NCBI RefSeq assembly: GCF_000661955.1
Contig: NZ_CP007597.1
Span: 3,732,318-3,796,317 of the forward strand
DNA length: 64,000 bases
Source: Stenotrophomonas rhizophila
GTDB taxonomy: Bacteria; Pseudomonadota; Gammaproteobacteria; Xanthomonadales; Xanthomonadaceae
Direction: 5' to 3'
The notes under the pieces were generated by a model. It saw nothing but the letters and a program-made list of their open reading frames with translations. It was not told the origin of the DNA and ran no database searches. This document shows, in pieces, positions 40,350 through 51,486 of the stretch. The first letter of the stretch is position 1; every line of letters starts with the position of its first letter. The translations under genes and the position numbers were made by a program.

Positions 40350-41692
40350 CCCATCCTCCCCAGGGTTGGTTCGATGCGCTGCTGCATGCGGCTGGTGCCA
40401 CGCGAGGCGCTGTCACGCGGCAGGCCATCACGCGGGCTGCCGTCATGGGCCTTGGTGTCCTGCATGGCGGCGGCCACGGACGAGGCACTGGCGCCCCTGC
40501 CCGGCTCGGCGTCCATCGGTTCGTCGCCTTCGGCCGCGCCCATGCGCACCGCCTGGCGGCGCTCGGCGCGATCCAGTTCGTAGGACACGCGCAGCAGCAG
40601 TCCCATCGCCACGCAGGTCATCAGCACGCTGGAGCCACCGGAGGAAATCAGCGGCAGGGTCAGGCCCTTGGTCGGCAGGATGCCCAGGTTGACCCCGATC
40701 GAGACGAAGCTCTGCATGCTGATCCACAGGCCGATGCCGAAGGCGATGTAGCCGGAGAAGTGGCGCTTCATCTCCACGCAGCGCATGCCCAGCCAGAAGG
40801 TGCGGCCCACCAGCAGTGCGTACAGCGCGATGATCAGGCAGGTGCCGATGAAGCCCAGCTCCTCGGCGGTGACCGAGAAGATGAAGTCGGTATGCGCTTC
40901 GGGCAGGTAGTACAGCTTCTGCACCGAGTTGCCCAGGCCCACGCCGGTCCACTCGCCGCGGCCCACGGCCATCAGCGCGTTGGACAGCTGGTAGCCGTCG
41001 CCCTGCTGGTCGGCCCACGGGTCCAGGAAGGAGGTGATGCGGCGCATGCGGTAGGGTTCGATGATCGCCAGCGCGCTCATGCCCACCATGCCGATGATCA
41101 CCGGCATGGACATGCGCGGCATGTTGACGCCGCCCAGCACCAGCATGCCGGCGGTGATGGCCAGCAGCAGCGTGGACGAACCGAAGTCGGGCTGCAGCAG
41201 CAGCAGCACCACCAGCGCGCCGGCCACGCCGAGCGGCTTGAGCATCGCCGGCCATGTGGCGTTGACCTCGTCGCGGAAGCGCACCAGGTAGCTGGACAAC
41301 CACACGATGTAGAGCACCTTGACCGCTTCAACGGTCTGGAACTTGGAGATGCCCAGGTTGATCCAGCGCCGGGCGCCGTTGACGCTGCTGCCCAGGCCGG
41401 GCACGAACACCACCACCAGCAGCGCGAAGCAGCCCAGCAGCAGCACCTGGTTGTACTGCTCGATGCTCTTGAGCTCGGTGCGCATGGCGATGCCCGCCAG
41501 CACGATGCCGATGGCCAGGAAGATCAGGTGGCGGTTGAGGTAGTAGAACGGACTGCTCATCAAGGCGATCGAGCTCGACGCGACCATCACCACGCCCAGC
41601 CCGGTGAGCGCGATGATCGCGCCCAGCAGCCACTTGTCGAAGTGGCCTCCGATGGCTTCAAGGCGGGTTGCCTGGCGCGACAGGTCGTTCAT
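40346..41692 (-). CDS. ftsW: Peptidoglycan glycosyltransferase FtsW
   Basis: The 448-residue SEDS-family protein polymerises glycan strands at the septum together with FtsI. About ten transmembrane helices are visible between residues 18 and 385, with the SEDS signature [15 protein letters not shown] near the C-terminal end. A polar tail of about 60 residues, rich in charged residues and Ser/Ala, extends beyond the usual E. coli end. The stop of mraY overlaps its start by one base, with no murD in between. Confidence 0.95.
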   Translation of the reverse strand: MNDLSRQATRLEAIGGHFDKWLLGAIIALTGLGVVMVASSSIALMSSPFYYLNRHLIFLAIGIVLAGIAMRTELKSIEQYNQVLLLGCFALLVVVFVPGLGSSVNGARRWINLGISKFQTVEAVKVLYIVWLSSYLVRFRDEVNATWPAMLKPLGVAGALVVLLLLQPDFGSSTLLLAITAGMLVLGGVNMPRMSMPVIIGMVGMSALAIIEPYRMRRITSFLDPWADQQGDGYQLSNALMAVGRGEWTGVGLGNSVQKLYYLPEAHTDFIFSVTAEELGFIGTCLIIALYALLVGRTFWLGMRCVEMKRHFSGYIAFGIGLWISMQSFVSIGVNLGILPTKGLTLPLISSGGSSVLMTCVAMGLLLRVSYELDRAERRQAVRMGAAEGDEPMDAEPGRGASASSVAAAMQDTKAHDGSPRDGLPRDSASRGTSRMQQRIEPTLGRMG

Positions 41693-42777
41693 CAGCGGAC
41701 CTTCAACGTGGCCAGGCCGATCAGCACCAGCACCACCGAGATGATCCAGAAGCGCACGATCACGCGCGGCTCGGGCCAGCCCTTCAGCTCGAAGTGGTGG
41801 TGGATGGGCGCCATCTTGAACACGCGCTTGCCGGTCAGCTTGAACGAGGCGACCTGGATCATCACCGACAGCGTTTCAATCACGAACACGCCGCCCATGA
41901 TCACCAGCACCAGCTCCTGGCGGGTGATCACCGCGATGGTGCCCAGCACCGCACCCAGCGCCAGGGCGCCGATGTCGCCCATGAACACCATGGCCGGGTA
42001 GGTGTTGAACCACAGGAAGCCCAGGCCCGCACCGGCAATGGCCGCGCAGATGATGACCAGTTCACCGGCCCCGGGAATCTGCGGAATCTGCAGGTAGTTG
42101 GAGAACACCACGTTGCCCGACGCATAGGCGAACACGCCCAGCGCGCAGGCCACCAGCACGGTCGGCATGATCGCCAGGCCGTCCAGGCCGTCGGTCAGGT
42201 TGACCGCGTTGGAGAAGCCGACGATCCAGAAGTAGGCAATGGCCACGAAGCTGATCCCGGCCAGCGGCAGCGCCACCGACTTGAACATCGGGATGTAGAA
42301 GGTCAGCGCGGCCGGCACGTCGGCGGTGTAGAACAGGAACAGACCGGCGGCCAGGCCGAAAATGGACTGCAGCAGGTACTTCCAGCGCGACTTCAGGCCG
42401 TTCGGGTCGCGCCGCACGATCTTGATCCAGTCGTCGTACCAGCCGATGGCGCCGAAGCACAGCATCACTGCCAGCACCACCCACACGTAGCGGTTGCGCA
42501 GGTCGGCCCACAGCAGCACCGACAAGGTGATGGTGAGCAGGATCAGCGAGCCGCCCATGGTCGGCGTGCCGGCCTTGGAGAAGTGGGTCTGCGGGCCGTC
42601 GGTGCGGATCGGCTGGCCGCCCTTGAACTGGGCCAGCTTGCGGATCATCGCCGGGCCCAGCCACAGCGACAGGAACAGCGCGGTCAGCGCGGCAAGAATG
42701 CCGCGCAGCGTCAGATAGCCGAACAGCCCGAACAGGCTCTCCAATTGCTGCAACCATCGGGCCAGTTCAAGCAACAT
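41692..42777 (-). CDS. mraY: Phospho-N-acetylmuramoyl-pentapeptide-transferase
   Basis: The 361-residue integral membrane enzyme attaches UDP-MurNAc-pentapeptide to undecaprenyl phosphate to make lipid I. Family signatures are GTPTMGG near residue 73, [10 protein letters not shown] near 112, [10 protein letters not shown] near 192, and [14 protein letters not shown] near the end. Ten helices are expected. It overlaps murF by 11 bases and ftsW by one base. Confidence 0.97.
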   Translation of the reverse strand: MLLELARWLQQLESLFGLFGYLTLRGILAALTALFLSLWLGPAMIRKLAQFKGGQPIRTDGPQTHFSKAGTPTMGGSLILLTITLSVLLWADLRNRYVWVVLAVMLCFGAIGWYDDWIKIVRRDPNGLKSRWKYLLQSIFGLAAGLFLFYTADVPAALTFYIPMFKSVALPLAGISFVAIAYFWIVGFSNAVNLTDGLDGLAIMPTVLVACALGVFAYASGNVVFSNYLQIPQIPGAGELVIICAAIAGAGLGFLWFNTYPAMVFMGDIGALALGAVLGTIAVITRQELVLVIMGGVFVIETLSVMIQVASFKLTGKRVFKMAPIHHHFELKGWPEPRVIVRFWIISVVLVLIGLATLKVR

Positions 42778-44209
42778 GGGGGGTTTCCTCTCCTCGCGCC
42801 AACAGCGCTTTCACAATTTTGTCCATGGCGCTGCCGCGCGAGCCCTTGACCAGGCAGCGCACGCCAGCATGCAGGTCGGAGGCAAGCACGGCGGCCAGCG
42901 TGTCGTGGTCCTGGAAGTGCCGGCCGCCGTCGCCGAAGGCGCTCGATGCGGCGGCGCTCAGCGGCCCCAGCGTGTACAGGCGCTTGATCCCGGCATCGCG
43001 TGCGCGGCGACCGGCCTGGGCATGCAGCGCCTGGCCGTCCGGGCCCAGTTCGCGCATGTCGCCCAGCACCAGCCAGCCTTCGTCCTTGCCGCCGGCCAGC
43101 GCGTCGATCGCCGCGGCCAGCGAGCCGGGATTGGCGTTGTAACTGTCATCGATCAGCACCGCGCCGTTGGGCAGCTGGTGCGCAACCTGGCGGCCCGGCA
43201 CCGGTTCGGCGCGGGCCAGGCCCAGCGCGATCTGGTCCAGGCCGATGCCGGCGGCCAGCGCCAGCGAAGCGGCGGCCAGCGCGTTGCTGATGTTGTGGCG
43301 ACCCGGCAGGGCCAGCGCGATTTCCACCTGGTGCTCCATCGCATCCTGCGACCGCACCACTTGCGCATCCATGCGCGGCGCGGGCTTCACCGTGAGCAGG
43401 AACTGGCTCCCGGTGGCGCTCGGACGGATGGCCAGCGCGCTCACGTCGGCGCTGTGGTCCAGGCCGTAGCGCAGCACGCGGCAGCGCGGCGGCTGGCCCA
43501 CGATGTGCTGCTCGAACCAGATGCCGAAGGCGTCGTCGGCGTTGATCACCGCCACGCCATCGGCCGGCAGCGCCGCGTAGATCGCACCCTTGGTGGTGGC
43601 CACGCCCTGCAGGCTGCCCATCCGCTCCAGGTGGGCCGGGGCGATGTTGTTCACCAGCGCGTACCGCGGGCGCACGATGTCGGTCAGGTAGGCAATGTCG
43701 CCCGGCTTGCCGGCGCCCATCTCGTAGACGGCGAAATCGGCGTCTTCGGGGGCATCCAGCACCGCCAGCGGCAGGCCGATCTCGTTGTTGAGATTGCCCG
43801 GGTTGGCGTACACCACCTTGTGTTCTTCGCGTGCGACCTGCTGCAGGATCGCCAGCAGCAGCGTCTTGACGCTGGTCTTGCCGTTGCTGCCGGTGATGGC
43901 GAACACACCGGCGGCGCGGTCGCGCTGCATGCCATGGGCGATGCGGCCCAGCGCGTGCTGGGTGTCGGCCACCAGGATCTGCGGCAGCGCCACGTCCAGC
44001 AGGCGCTCGACCAGCATCGCCGAGGCACCGCGCGCGACGGCATCGGCGGCGAAATCATGGCCGTCGAAACGGTCGCCACGCAGCGCCACGTACAGGCTGC
44101 CCGGGGCGAGCGTGCGGGTGTCCTTGCTGATGGCGTCGATGGCGGTGTCGTCGCCATGGATCTCGCCACCGGCCCAATGTGCGATCAGCGACAGCGGGGT
44201 GCGCTTCAT
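42767..44209 (-). CDS. murF: UDP-MurNAc-tripeptide--D-alanyl-D-alanine ligase
   Basis: The 480-residue Mur ligase adds D-Ala-D-Ala to the precursor. The N-terminal domain reads [19 protein letters not shown]. The ATP loop is [15 protein letters not shown] near residue 107, with [18 protein letters not shown] (the conserved His) near 190. Length is slightly above E. coli MurF. It overlaps murE by four bases. Confidence 0.96.
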   Translation of the reverse strand: MKRTPLSLIAHWAGGEIHGDDTAIDAISKDTRTLAPGSLYVALRGDRFDGHDFAADAVARGASAMLVERLLDVALPQILVADTQHALGRIAHGMQRDRAAGVFAITGSNGKTSVKTLLLAILQQVAREEHKVVYANPGNLNNEIGLPLAVLDAPEDADFAVYEMGAGKPGDIAYLTDIVRPRYALVNNIAPAHLERMGSLQGVATTKGAIYAALPADGVAVINADDAFGIWFEQHIVGQPPRCRVLRYGLDHSADVSALAIRPSATGSQFLLTVKPAPRMDAQVVRSQDAMEHQVEIALALPGRHNISNALAAASLALAAGIGLDQIALGLARAEPVPGRQVAHQLPNGAVLIDDSYNANPGSLAAAIDALAGGKDEGWLVLGDMRELGPDGQALHAQAGRRARDAGIKRLYTLGPLSAAASSAFGDGGRHFQDHDTLAAVLASDLHAGVRCLVKGSRGSAMDKIVKALLARGEETPHVA

Positions 44210-45693
44210 TCTGCGACCTCCTGCGCGGCACGCGCGGCCAGCACGCGGCCGGCCACCTCGGTGTCGTCGAAGGCGTGCCGGATACCGTGCACTTCCTGGT
44301 AGGGCTCGTGGCCCTTGCCGGCAATCAGCACGATGTCGCCGGCACCGGCCAGGCCGATCGCGGTGGCGATGGCGGCGGCGCGGTCGCGCTGCACGAGGGC
44401 GGCAGCGGGATTGGACAGCCCGGCCACGATGTCGGCCACGATCACGTCGCCGTCTTCGCCGCGCGGGTTGTCGTCGGTGACGATCACCACGTTGGCGCCG
44501 CGCTCGGCAATGGCGGCCATCTGCGGCCGCTTGCCGGTGTCACGCTCGCCGCCGCAGCCGAACACGCAGACCAGGCGCCCGGCCAGGTGATCGTGCAGGC
44601 TGGCCAGCGCCTGTTCCAGCGCGTCGGGGGTGTGGGCGTAGTCGACCACCACGGTGGGCAGGCCGTGCTCGCCGCCGAGCCGGTTCATGCGCCCGGCAAT
44701 CGGCTGCAGCTGCGACAGCAGCGCGGCGATCGCGGCCGGTGCATGGTCCAGCGCATACAGTGCGCCAGCCACGGCCAGCAGGTTGTCCACGTTGAAGCGG
44801 CCCAGCAGCGGCGACTGCACCGGGTAGCGCGCGCCATCGACCACCAGGTCGAAGGCGATGCCGCGGCCGTCCAGCATCAGCGAATCAGCGCGCAGGGTGG
44901 CCTGCTGTGCGCCGCGCGAGCTCAGCCCGATCTGGCGTACCGAGGCACCGACAGTGCGCAGCAGTTCGCTGCCGAAGCTGTCGTCCAGGTTGACCACCGC
45001 GGCCTTGAGGCCATCGCGGTGGAACAGCTTGGCCTTGGCCGCGCCGTACTGCGCCATGTCGCCGTGGTAATCGAGATGATCGCGGGTGAGGTTGGTGAAC
45101 ACCGCCACGTCGTAGTGCACGGCATCCACGCGGCCCTGGTCCAGCGCGTGCGAGCTGACTTCCATTGCCACCGCGCGCGCGCCATCGTCGCGCAGCTGCG
45201 CGAGCACTTCATGCATCTGCAGCACCAGCGGCGTGGTGAAGCCGGTTGGCACCACGTGGCCATACAGACCCACGCCGAGGGTGCCGATACTGCCACTGGC
45301 GGTGCCGAGCAGGTGCCAGGCCTGGGCCAGCAGCTGCACGGTGGAGGTTTTGCCGTTGGTGCCGGTCACGCCCACCATCGTCATCGCGCGCGACGGATGG
45401 CCGTGGAACTGGTCGGCCATCGCGCCCATGCGCGTACGCAGGCCGGGCACGGCGATGGCGTCGGCCGGGGCCGGCAGCTCGGCCGGTGCTGGCGGCTCGA
45501 ACAGGATCGCGCCGGCGCCATTGGCCTGCGCCTGTGCGACGAAGCCCAGGCCATGCGCGCCGAAGCCGGCGATCGCCACGAAGGCATCGCCCGGGCGCAC
45601 GGCGCGGCTGTCCAGCACCAGGCCGGTGATGGACGGGTCGTGGCTCAGCGCCACATCGGGGATCAACTGCGAAAGCAACATCGTCTGGCTCAT
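44206..45693 (-). CDS. murE: UDP-MurNAc-L-Ala-D-Glu--meso-diaminopimelate ligase
   Basis: The 495-residue Mur ligase adds the third stem amino acid. The ATP loop is [16 protein letters not shown] near residue 110 and the substrate-specifying motif is TDDNPRGED near residue 410. DNPR is the motif of meso-diaminopimelate ligases, so the stem is of the Gram-negative type. The start at 45693 gives an ATGA overlap with ftsI, while upstream starts would read deep into ftsI. Confidence 0.96.
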   Translation of the reverse strand: MSQTMLLSQLIPDVALSHDPSITGLVLDSRAVRPGDAFVAIAGFGAHGLGFVAQAQANGAGAILFEPPAPAELPAPADAIAVPGLRTRMGAMADQFHGHPSRAMTMVGVTGTNGKTSTVQLLAQAWHLLGTASGSIGTLGVGLYGHVVPTGFTTPLVLQMHEVLAQLRDDGARAVAMEVSSHALDQGRVDAVHYDVAVFTNLTRDHLDYHGDMAQYGAAKAKLFHRDGLKAAVVNLDDSFGSELLRTVGASVRQIGLSSRGAQQATLRADSLMLDGRGIAFDLVVDGARYPVQSPLLGRFNVDNLLAVAGALYALDHAPAAIAALLSQLQPIAGRMNRLGGEHGLPTVVVDYAHTPDALEQALASLHDHLAGRLVCVFGCGGERDTGKRPQMAAIAERGANVVIVTDDNPRGEDGDVIVADIVAGLSNPAAALVQRDRAAAIATAIGLAGAGDIVLIAGKGHEPYQEVHGIRHAFDDTEVAGRVLAARAAQEVAE

Positions 45694-47534
45694 TGGGTGC
45701 CTCCCTGCGCGGGCGGCACCGTGGCGTGCGCGCTGGGCAGCGCGGCATCGAATTCGGCGGCGGCATCCGGGGCGATCACCGTTTCCGGCGGCGGCACCGG
45801 CAACGACGAGGTGGTATGCCCCAGCTTTCCGGACTGCTGCGCCGCCAGCCACGACTCGATGTCGTCCGGCGGCACGTCCATCAGGCGCAGCGCGCCTTCC
45901 ATCACGTTGTGGAACACCGGCGCGGACACCAGGCCGCCGTAGTACTTGCCGGCCTGCGGGTCGTTGATCACGATCACCGTGGCAAAGCGCGGATTGGTCG
46001 CCGGCACCACGCCGGCGAAAAGCGCGTTGTAATGCCCGCGCTCGTAACCGCCGGGGCCCGCCTTGCGCGCGGTACCGGTCTTGCCGGCCACGTGGTAACC
46101 CAGCACGGCCGCCTGCTTGGCGCCGCCCTGGGTGACCACCGTTTCCATCATCGCCACCACATCCTTGGCAATGTTGGGGTCGATGATCTGCTTGCCTTCG
46201 TTGCGCTGGCCCTTGACGAAGGTCGGCGCGATCAGACGGCCGCCGTTGCCCAGCGCCGAATACGCGGTGGCGATCTGCAGCGGCGTGACATTCAGACCAT
46301 AGCCGTAGGACATGGTGGTCTTGGTGGCACCGTCCCAGCGGCCAGGCCGCTTCAGCACGCCGGCCGACTCACCGGGAAAACCGCTGTGCGGGGACACGCC
46401 ATAGCCGAAGCTGTGGACGTGGTCGTAGAACACCTGGTCGGGCATCTTGGCGGCGATCTTGGCCGCGCCGATGTTCGAACTGCGGGTGATCACGCCGGTG
46501 ACATTGAGCACGCCGTTGTTGCGCGGCACGTCCTTGATGGTGAACCGGCCCACGGCCATGTAGCCCGGGTTGGTATCCACCGTGGTGTCCTTGGTGACCA
46601 CGCCGGACTGTAGCGCCGAGGCGATGGTCAGCGGCTTCATGGTCGAGCCGGGCTCGACCAGGTCGGTCACCGCGCGGTTGCGGCGGGTGTCCGGGGCAGC
46701 GCCGCCGACCGAATTGGGGTTGTAGGTAGGCAGGTTGACCATGGCCAGGATCTCGCCGGTGGCCACGTCCATGATCACCATCGAACCGCCGGCCGCCTTG
46801 TTGGCGATCAGCGCGTTGCGCAGTTCCTTGAAGGCCAGGAACTGGATGCGGCGGTCGATGCTGAGGGTGAGGTCCTTGCCCGGCTCGGCGGCGCGCAGCA
46901 GATCGCTCTCCACCGTGTCGCCCTTGCGGTTGCGGATCACCCGCTTGGCGCCGGCCTTGCCGCGCAGCCATTCGTCGAAGGCCAGCTCCAGCCCTTCCTG
47001 GCCGCGGTCGTCGATGTTGGTGAAGCCCAGCACGTGCGCCATCGCCTCACCCTGCGGGTAGAAGCGGCGGAACTCGCGCTGCGAGGCCACGCCCGGGATC
47101 TTCAGGGCCACCACCTTCTCCGCGTCGTCCGGGTTGATCCGGCGGCGCAGGTACATGAATTCCTTGTCCGACTTCTGCGACAGCTTGGAGGTCAGCTCAT
47201 CCAGCGGCATGCCCAGCGCGGTGGCCAGCTCCGGAATGCGGTCGGGCGCGCGCAGCAGTTCCTGCGGGTTGACCCAGATCGAGGCGACCGGGGTGGACAC
47301 CGCCACCGGCTCGCCGTTGCGGTCGGTGATCATGCCGCGCGAGGTGTTGATCGGCAGCTCGCGCAGGTACCGGGCTTCGCCCTGGCGCTGGTAGAAATCG
47401 CTGTTGATGATCTGCACGTAGGCGGCACGGCCGACCAGCGAGACCGAGCACAGCCCAAGCGCCAGACCCACCCACTTCAGGCGCTGGCGCAGGTTGAAAC
47501 TGTTGCGGGTGCGGTTGCGACCGGATTTATTCAT
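45690..47534 (-). CDS. ftsI: Penicillin-binding protein 3 (septal transpeptidase FtsI)
   Basis: The 614-residue protein has a short basic N-terminus, one transmembrane helix (residues 20-40), a PBP dimerisation domain and a transpeptidase domain. Active-site motifs are PGSTMKP (Ser-x-x-Lys) near residue 300, SSN near 355, and KTGTARK near 490. FtsI cross-links peptidoglycan at the septum in complex with FtsW. It overlaps both neighbours by four bases. Confidence 0.97.
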   Translation of the reverse strand: MNKSGRNRTRNSFNLRQRLKWVGLALGLCSVSLVGRAAYVQIINSDFYQRQGEARYLRELPINTSRGMITDRNGEPVAVSTPVASIWVNPQELLRAPDRIPELATALGMPLDELTSKLSQKSDKEFMYLRRRINPDDAEKVVALKIPGVASQREFRRFYPQGEAMAHVLGFTNIDDRGQEGLELAFDEWLRGKAGAKRVIRNRKGDTVESDLLRAAEPGKDLTLSIDRRIQFLAFKELRNALIANKAAGGSMVIMDVATGEILAMVNLPTYNPNSVGGAAPDTRRNRAVTDLVEPGSTMKPLTIASALQSGVVTKDTTVDTNPGYMAVGRFTIKDVPRNNGVLNVTGVITRSSNIGAAKIAAKMPDQVFYDHVHSFGYGVSPHSGFPGESAGVLKRPGRWDGATKTTMSYGYGLNVTPLQIATAYSALGNGGRLIAPTFVKGQRNEGKQIIDPNIAKDVVAMMETVVTQGGAKQAAVLGYHVAGKTGTARKAGPGGYERGHYNALFAGVVPATNPRFATVIVINDPQAGKYYGGLVSAPVFHNVMEGALRLMDVPPDDIESWLAAQQSGKLGHTTSSLPVPPPETVIAPDAAAEFDAALPSAHATVPPAQGGTQ

Positions 47535-47794
47535 GGCCGGATCACCACCACGTCCGCCGCTTCCGGGAACTTCATACCCAGCTTCTCGCGGGCCACGCGG
47601 TCAACCCGGGTGGCCTCGGCCAGGGTCGCCTGCTCCAGCTGCAGGCGGCCGAATTCAATGTTGAGCTCATCACGCGCACGCTCGACCTTGGACAGCTCGA
47701 TGAAGGTCTGGCGGTGGCGGTGGCGCATGAACACCACCCCGATCGCCGAGGCGACGGTGCAGGCCAGCAGCACGATGAGCAGCAGGCGACTCAC
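47531..47794 (-). CDS. ftsL: Cell division protein FtsL
   Basis: The 87-residue protein has one N-terminal transmembrane helix (residues 3-22) followed by a coiled coil ([20 protein letters not shown]) and a short tail. It fits FtsL, which pairs with FtsB and FtsQ. Identity rests on size, topology and its position between rsmH and ftsI, since sequence conservation in this family is low. Confidence 0.92.
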   Translation of the reverse strand: MSRLLLIVLLACTVASAIGVVFMRHRHRQTFIELSKVERARDELNIEFGRLQLEQATLAEATRVDRVAREKLGMKFPEAADVVVIRP

Positions 47795-48777
47795 CCGGCC
47801 ACCTCGCGCTTTTCGGCAACGCGCAGCACGGCGCTGCGCGAGCGCGGGTTGACCGCCAGCTCGTCGTCCTCGGCCTTGATGGCGCCGCCGTGCAGGTCCA
47901 GGGTCGGCACGAACGCGGCCAGCTCGGGCAGCCGGCGATTGCTCGGCGGGGCCTTGGCGTGGCGGTTCATGAACTGCTTGACGATGCGGTCTTCCAGCGA
48001 ATGGAAGCTGATCACCGCCAGCCGGCCACCGGGCTTGAGCCGCGCCATCGCCGCGTCCAGGCCCGCCTCAAGGTCGGCCAGTTCACGGTTGATGTGGATG
48101 CGGATGGCCTGGAAGCTGCGCGTGGCCGGGTGGATCTTGTCCTTGCCACGCGGCATCACCGAGGCGATCAGCTCGGCCAGTTCGGCGGTGCGGGTGAAGG
48201 GCTGCTTGTCGCGGCGAGCCACGATGGCCTTGGCGATGCGGCGGCCCTGGCGCTCTTCGCCGTAGGTCCACAACACGTCCATCAGCTCGCGTTCTTCAAC
48301 ACGGTTGAGCCACTGCGCCGCGCTTTCGCCGCTGTCCGGGTCCATGCGCATGTCCAGCGGGCCGTCCTTGCCGAAGCTGAAACCACGCTCGGCCACGTCC
48401 AGCTGCGGCGAGGACACGCCCAGGTCGAACAGCACGCCATCCAGGCCGTCGGCGGTGGCGTCCCAGTGCAGCAGGTCGGCGAAGCTGCCCCGGAAGATCG
48501 AGACGCGCGGGTCCGGCGCGAAATCGCGCTCGGCTACCGCAATCGCTTCAGGATCCTTGTCCATGACCAGCAGCCGGCCTCCGGGACCGAGTTGCTCGAG
48601 CACGCCGCGGGCGTGACCGCCACGACCAAACGTGCCATCGAGATACGTACCGTTTTCGATCACCCTCAGGCCGTCCAGGACCTGCGTGTACAGAACCGGC
48701 AGGTGCCCCGCCGGCGACTGCGACACCGGAAGGTGACCGGTCTGCGCTGCTCCGCGCATCCGGGCACCCCGGCTCAC
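47791..48777 (-). CDS. rsmH: 16S rRNA (cytosine1402-N4)-methyltransferase
   Basis: The 328-residue enzyme (formerly MraW) methylates C1402 of 16S rRNA. The SAM-binding loop is [19 protein letters not shown] near residue 43, with [19 protein letters not shown] near 113 and [15 protein letters not shown] near 255. The first 20 residues are longer than in E. coli. rsmI, also in this window, modifies the same nucleotide. It overlaps mraZ and ftsL by four bases each. Confidence 0.96.
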   Translation of the reverse strand: MSRGARMRGAAQTGHLPVSQSPAGHLPVLYTQVLDGLRVIENGTYLDGTFGRGGHARGVLEQLGPGGRLLVMDKDPEAIAVAERDFAPDPRVSIFRGSFADLLHWDATADGLDGVLFDLGVSSPQLDVAERGFSFGKDGPLDMRMDPDSGESAAQWLNRVEERELMDVLWTYGEERQGRRIAKAIVARRDKQPFTRTAELAELIASVMPRGKDKIHPATRSFQAIRIHINRELADLEAGLDAAMARLKPGGRLAVISFHSLEDRIVKQFMNRHAKAPPSNRRLPELAAFVPTLDLHGGAIKAEDDELAVNPRSRSAVLRVAEKREVAG

Positions 48778-49220
48778 AACTTCAGGTCGAGCAACCCATC
48801 GCCCAGATCCCCGTCAGACAACGTCTGCTGGATCAACGCGCGATGTGCCTGCTCGCTCCACAATTCAAATTTGTCGCCCATGCCGAGCAGAACCGCCTTC
48901 TTTTCAATGCCAACGGCACCGCGGTGGCTGGCAGGAATACTGATGCGGCCGTTGCCGTCCAGCTCCAGATGCGCGGCCGAACCGACCAGCTTCTGTTGCA
49001 GCAGACGCACGACGCGCTGTGTGTTGGGTTTGGCCATGACGTCGTCGCGGACCCGTTCCCACTCGGTTTCGGCATACAGCCACAGGCAGCCGGACTCGAA
49101 GGGGTTGTAGGTCAGGACCAGGCGGTTGTTGCTCACACGCGCGACAAGGTCACGATGCGCGGTGGGAACCGCCATGCGTCCTTTATCGTCAACCGTGATG
49201 GCCGTCTCGCCCTGAAACAC
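48774..49220 (-). CDS. mraZ: Transcriptional regulator MraZ
   Basis: The 148-residue protein carries two SpoVT/AbrB-type domains. The first reads [20 protein letters not shown], the second [16 protein letters not shown]. MraZ forms rings and represses the dcw promoter, so this first gene probably regulates the cluster. GTGG boxes at 10-base spacing lie upstream in the leader. Confidence 0.95.
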   Translation of the reverse strand: MFQGETAITVDDKGRMAVPTAHRDLVARVSNNRLVLTYNPFESGCLWLYAETEWERVRDDVMAKPNTQRVVRLLQQKLVGSAAHLELDGNGRISIPASHRGAVGIEKKAVLLGMGDKFELWSEQAHRALIQQTLSDGDLGDGLLDLKL

Positions 49221-49545
49221 GACGCGTGCACCTTTCCTTCGCCCGGATGAAACATTGAACCACGAAAAACCACAAAAAACCCGGTTTTGCCTCTGTTGCC
49301 CACCTTAGCAGTGCCGATTGGGTTGTCAACAACTTTGCGAGCGGGAAATCACTTTGAACATCAAGGGCTTGCAGCAATGTTTAGAGACTTGTTCAAGGCT
49401 TATCCACAAGTTGCTGTTTCGTCTCATTTTTTGAGATTGGGGCGAAGTTCAGGCCCGTGTAGAGGGCGTGAAACATAGGCGCGTATTCATGCCAACGCCC
49501 GTCGCCATTGGCCTGGCCTTGCGCAAACCCGGCACAATGCCGGCC
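49221..49545. promoter_or_regulatory. Divergent intergenic region upstream of mraZ: promoter, GTGG boxes and a DnaA box
   Basis: On the minus strand a -35 TTGACA (49324-49329) and extended -10 TGCTAAGGT (hexamer 49302-49307) are spaced by 16 bases. Boxes of GTGG start at a 10-base period at 49260 and 49270 (and 49300), similar in spacing to known MraZ sites. A perfect DnaA box, TTATCCACA, lies at 49400-49408 on the plus strand. All assignments are sequence-based candidates. Confidence 0.55.
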
Positions 49546-50322
49546 ATGTGCCTGCTTGCCCTTGCTTGGAAGACCCACCCCCGCTGGCAGCTGCTGATGG
49601 CCGGCAACCGCGACGAGTTCCACGCCCGCCCCACCGCCGCGCTGGCGGCCTGGCCGGCGCCCGACCACGGGCTGCTGGCCGGACGCGACCTGCGCTCGGG
49701 CGGCACCTGGGCCGGGGTCGGACCCGGCGGCCGCATGGCGGTGGTGACCAACGTGCGCGACCCGCTGGCCCGCCAGACCGGCCCCTCCCGCGGCGCACTG
49801 GTGGCCGACTATCTGCGTGACACCGCCCCGGCCGCCCGCTTCGCCGATGCGCTGGCCGCCCGCGCCGCCACCTTCGCCCCGTTCAATCTGCTGCTGGCCG
49901 ACCGCGACAGCTGCGAGTTCCTGGGCAACCACCCGGCGGGCCGGCAGGCGTTGGCGCCCGGCGTGCACGGCATGTCCAACGGGCCGCTGGATGCGCCGTG
50001 GCCCAAGACCGCGCGTTTGAACGCCGCCGTGCAGGGCTGGATCGCCAGCGGCAGCGACGACCTGGCCCCACTGTGGGCGGCGCTGGCCGATGAAACCCGG
50101 GCCGACGACAGCGCCCTGCCCGACACCGGCATCGGCCTGGAGCGCGAGCGCTGGCTGAGCGCGGCATTCATCCGCAGCCCCGAGTACGGCACCCGCGCCA
50201 GCACGCTGATCGCGTTGGATGCCGACGGCGAGGGCTTCATCCACGAGCGCCGGTTCGGGCCGGACGGCAGCTGCATCGGCGAGACGCGGCTGGCGGTTAC
50301 GGCGCCAGCTGCGGGGATATGA
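49546..50322 (+). CDS. NRDE family protein (TANGO2 homologue)
   Basis: The 258-residue protein starts at the second residue set MCLLALAWKTHPRWQLL and has the family-defining AGNRDEFHARPT near residue 20, followed by LRSGGTWAGV. NRDE (TANGO2) proteins are widespread, and recent work links them to heme handling, but a defined activity is not established. The start at 49546 was chosen because the Cys after Met is conserved and would be the N-terminal nucleophile. It is divergent from mraZ. Confidence 0.87.
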   Translation: MCLLALAWKTHPRWQLLMAGNRDEFHARPTAALAAWPAPDHGLLAGRDLRSGGTWAGVGPGGRMAVVTNVRDPLARQTGPSRGALVADYLRDTAPAARFADALAARAATFAPFNLLLADRDSCEFLGNHPAGRQALAPGVHGMSNGPLDAPWPKTARLNAAVQGWIASGSDDLAPLWAALADETRADDSALPDTGIGLERERWLSAAFIRSPEYGTRASTLIALDADGEGFIHERRFGPDGSCIGETRLAVTAPAAGI

Positions 50323-50559
50323 CGCGACGAGCCCGTTTTCGCCGGTGTGCGACGGGGCACTTCAGCCGCGATTGAAGGTGTTCACCGAAGTTTAACGCGT
50401 TGCGCCGCAAGGGTTTTCAGGCCATGACGCCGGGCTGGGCCCGGGCGGGCGTCGGCCATGGCCGGAACCGGCATCGACCGTGGCTTGACCCTGCGCATCC
50501 CGCAATGAGGATGGGGCGGACGGCACCTTCGCCGCGCCCTCTTCGGACCCGAGCCCCGC

Positions 50560-51039
50560 ATGCGACGCATCCTCTTTCTATTGGCCAGCCATCTGCTGGT
50601 CCTTGCCGTGGGCTTCGGCCTGGGCGTGTACTTCCTGCCGATCCTGACCGCTCCCGACGATCCGCCGGTGCAACAGGTACAGGCCGCGATGGAGCAGGCC
50701 CGCTACCACGCCACCTTCCACCGCGACCAGAAGGGCAGCGATGCGCTGCACTGGGCCGATGGCGCGCTGAGCGTGAGCGCCACCCAGGTCGCCTTCACCG
50801 GCAAGATCGCCCCGGGCCCGGATTACAAGGTGTACCTGACCCGCGAGTTCGTCGACACCAAGGCCGGGTTTGAACGGATCAAGGCCGATGCGGTTCGCAT
50901 TGGCGAGGTGAAGACGTTCAACCGGTTCCTGGTCGAGGTGCCACCGGGCGTGGACGTGGAGGAATTCACCACCGTGGTGGTGTGGTGCGAGCGCTTCGCG
51001 CAGTTCATCTCGGCCGGGCAATACCGAACGCCGGGGTGA
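50560..51039 (+). CDS. Membrane-anchored DM13-domain protein
   Basis: The 159-residue protein begins with one hydrophobic helix (residues 3-27), probably an uncleaved anchor, followed by a DM13-type domain (HWADGALSVSATQVAFTGKI, then PDYKVYLTREFVDT, then TVVVWCERFAQFISAGQY). The DM13 domain contains a conserved cysteine and has been proposed to take part in redox or oxidation reactions. The function here is unknown. The 237 bases upstream hold no recognised gene. Confidence 0.8.
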   Translation: MRRILFLLASHLLVLAVGFGLGVYFLPILTAPDDPPVQQVQAAMEQARYHATFHRDQKGSDALHWADGALSVSATQVAFTGKIAPGPDYKVYLTREFVDTKAGFERIKADAVRIGEVKTFNRFLVEVPPGVDVEEFTTVVVWCERFAQFISAGQYRTPG

Positions 51040-51080
51040 TCGCCCGCCCTCCGCACGCCGGGATGTGGGACAATGCGCGC

Positions 51081-51433
51081 GGCGGAGTCGGCCAGACAGT
51101 CGCGTCATCCCTTGCGGATGCCGAGGAAAGTCCGGGCTCCATAGGGCAAGGTGCCAGGTAACGCCTGGGCGGCGCAAGCCGACGGAAAGTGCAACAGAAA
51201 GATACCGCCTACGTTTCCTTCGGGAAGCCGGTAAGGGTGAAATGGTGCGGTAAGAGCGCACCGCGAGTCTGGCAACAGACCGGCACGGCAAACCCCACCT
51301 GGAGCAAGACCAAATAGGGACCTAATGGCGTGGCCCGCGTCGGGTCCGGGTAGGTTGCTTGAGCGCTGCGGTGACGTAGCGCCTAGAGGAATGACTGTCC
51401 ACGACAAAACCCGGCTTATCGGCCGGCTCCGCC
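51081..51433 (+). ncRNA. rnpB: RNase P RNA (type A)
   Basis: The segment contains the hallmark GAGGAAAGTCCGGGC (51123-51137). The P1 stem pairs GGCGGAGTCGGCC at the start with GGCCGGCTCCGCC at the end. The 3' region has the CGGCTTATC motif before P1. The length of about 353 bases is that of bacterial type A RNase P RNA, which trims the 5' ends of pre-tRNAs with the RnpA protein. Confidence 0.96.
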
Positions 51434-51486
51434 GCTTTTTTCGTCATGACGAAAAAAGCCCCAAGGTTTGCAGCGCAAACCTTGGG
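51434..51486. terminator. rnpB terminator and two further palindromes
   Basis: The P1 stem of rnpB is followed by a six-T run (51436-51441), which acts as a terminator tail. The run is part of a perfect 26-base palindrome (51434-51459), and a second hairpin with a 12-bp stem and three-base loop lies at 51460-51486. The remaining bases up to 51660 show no gene. Confidence 0.68.
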
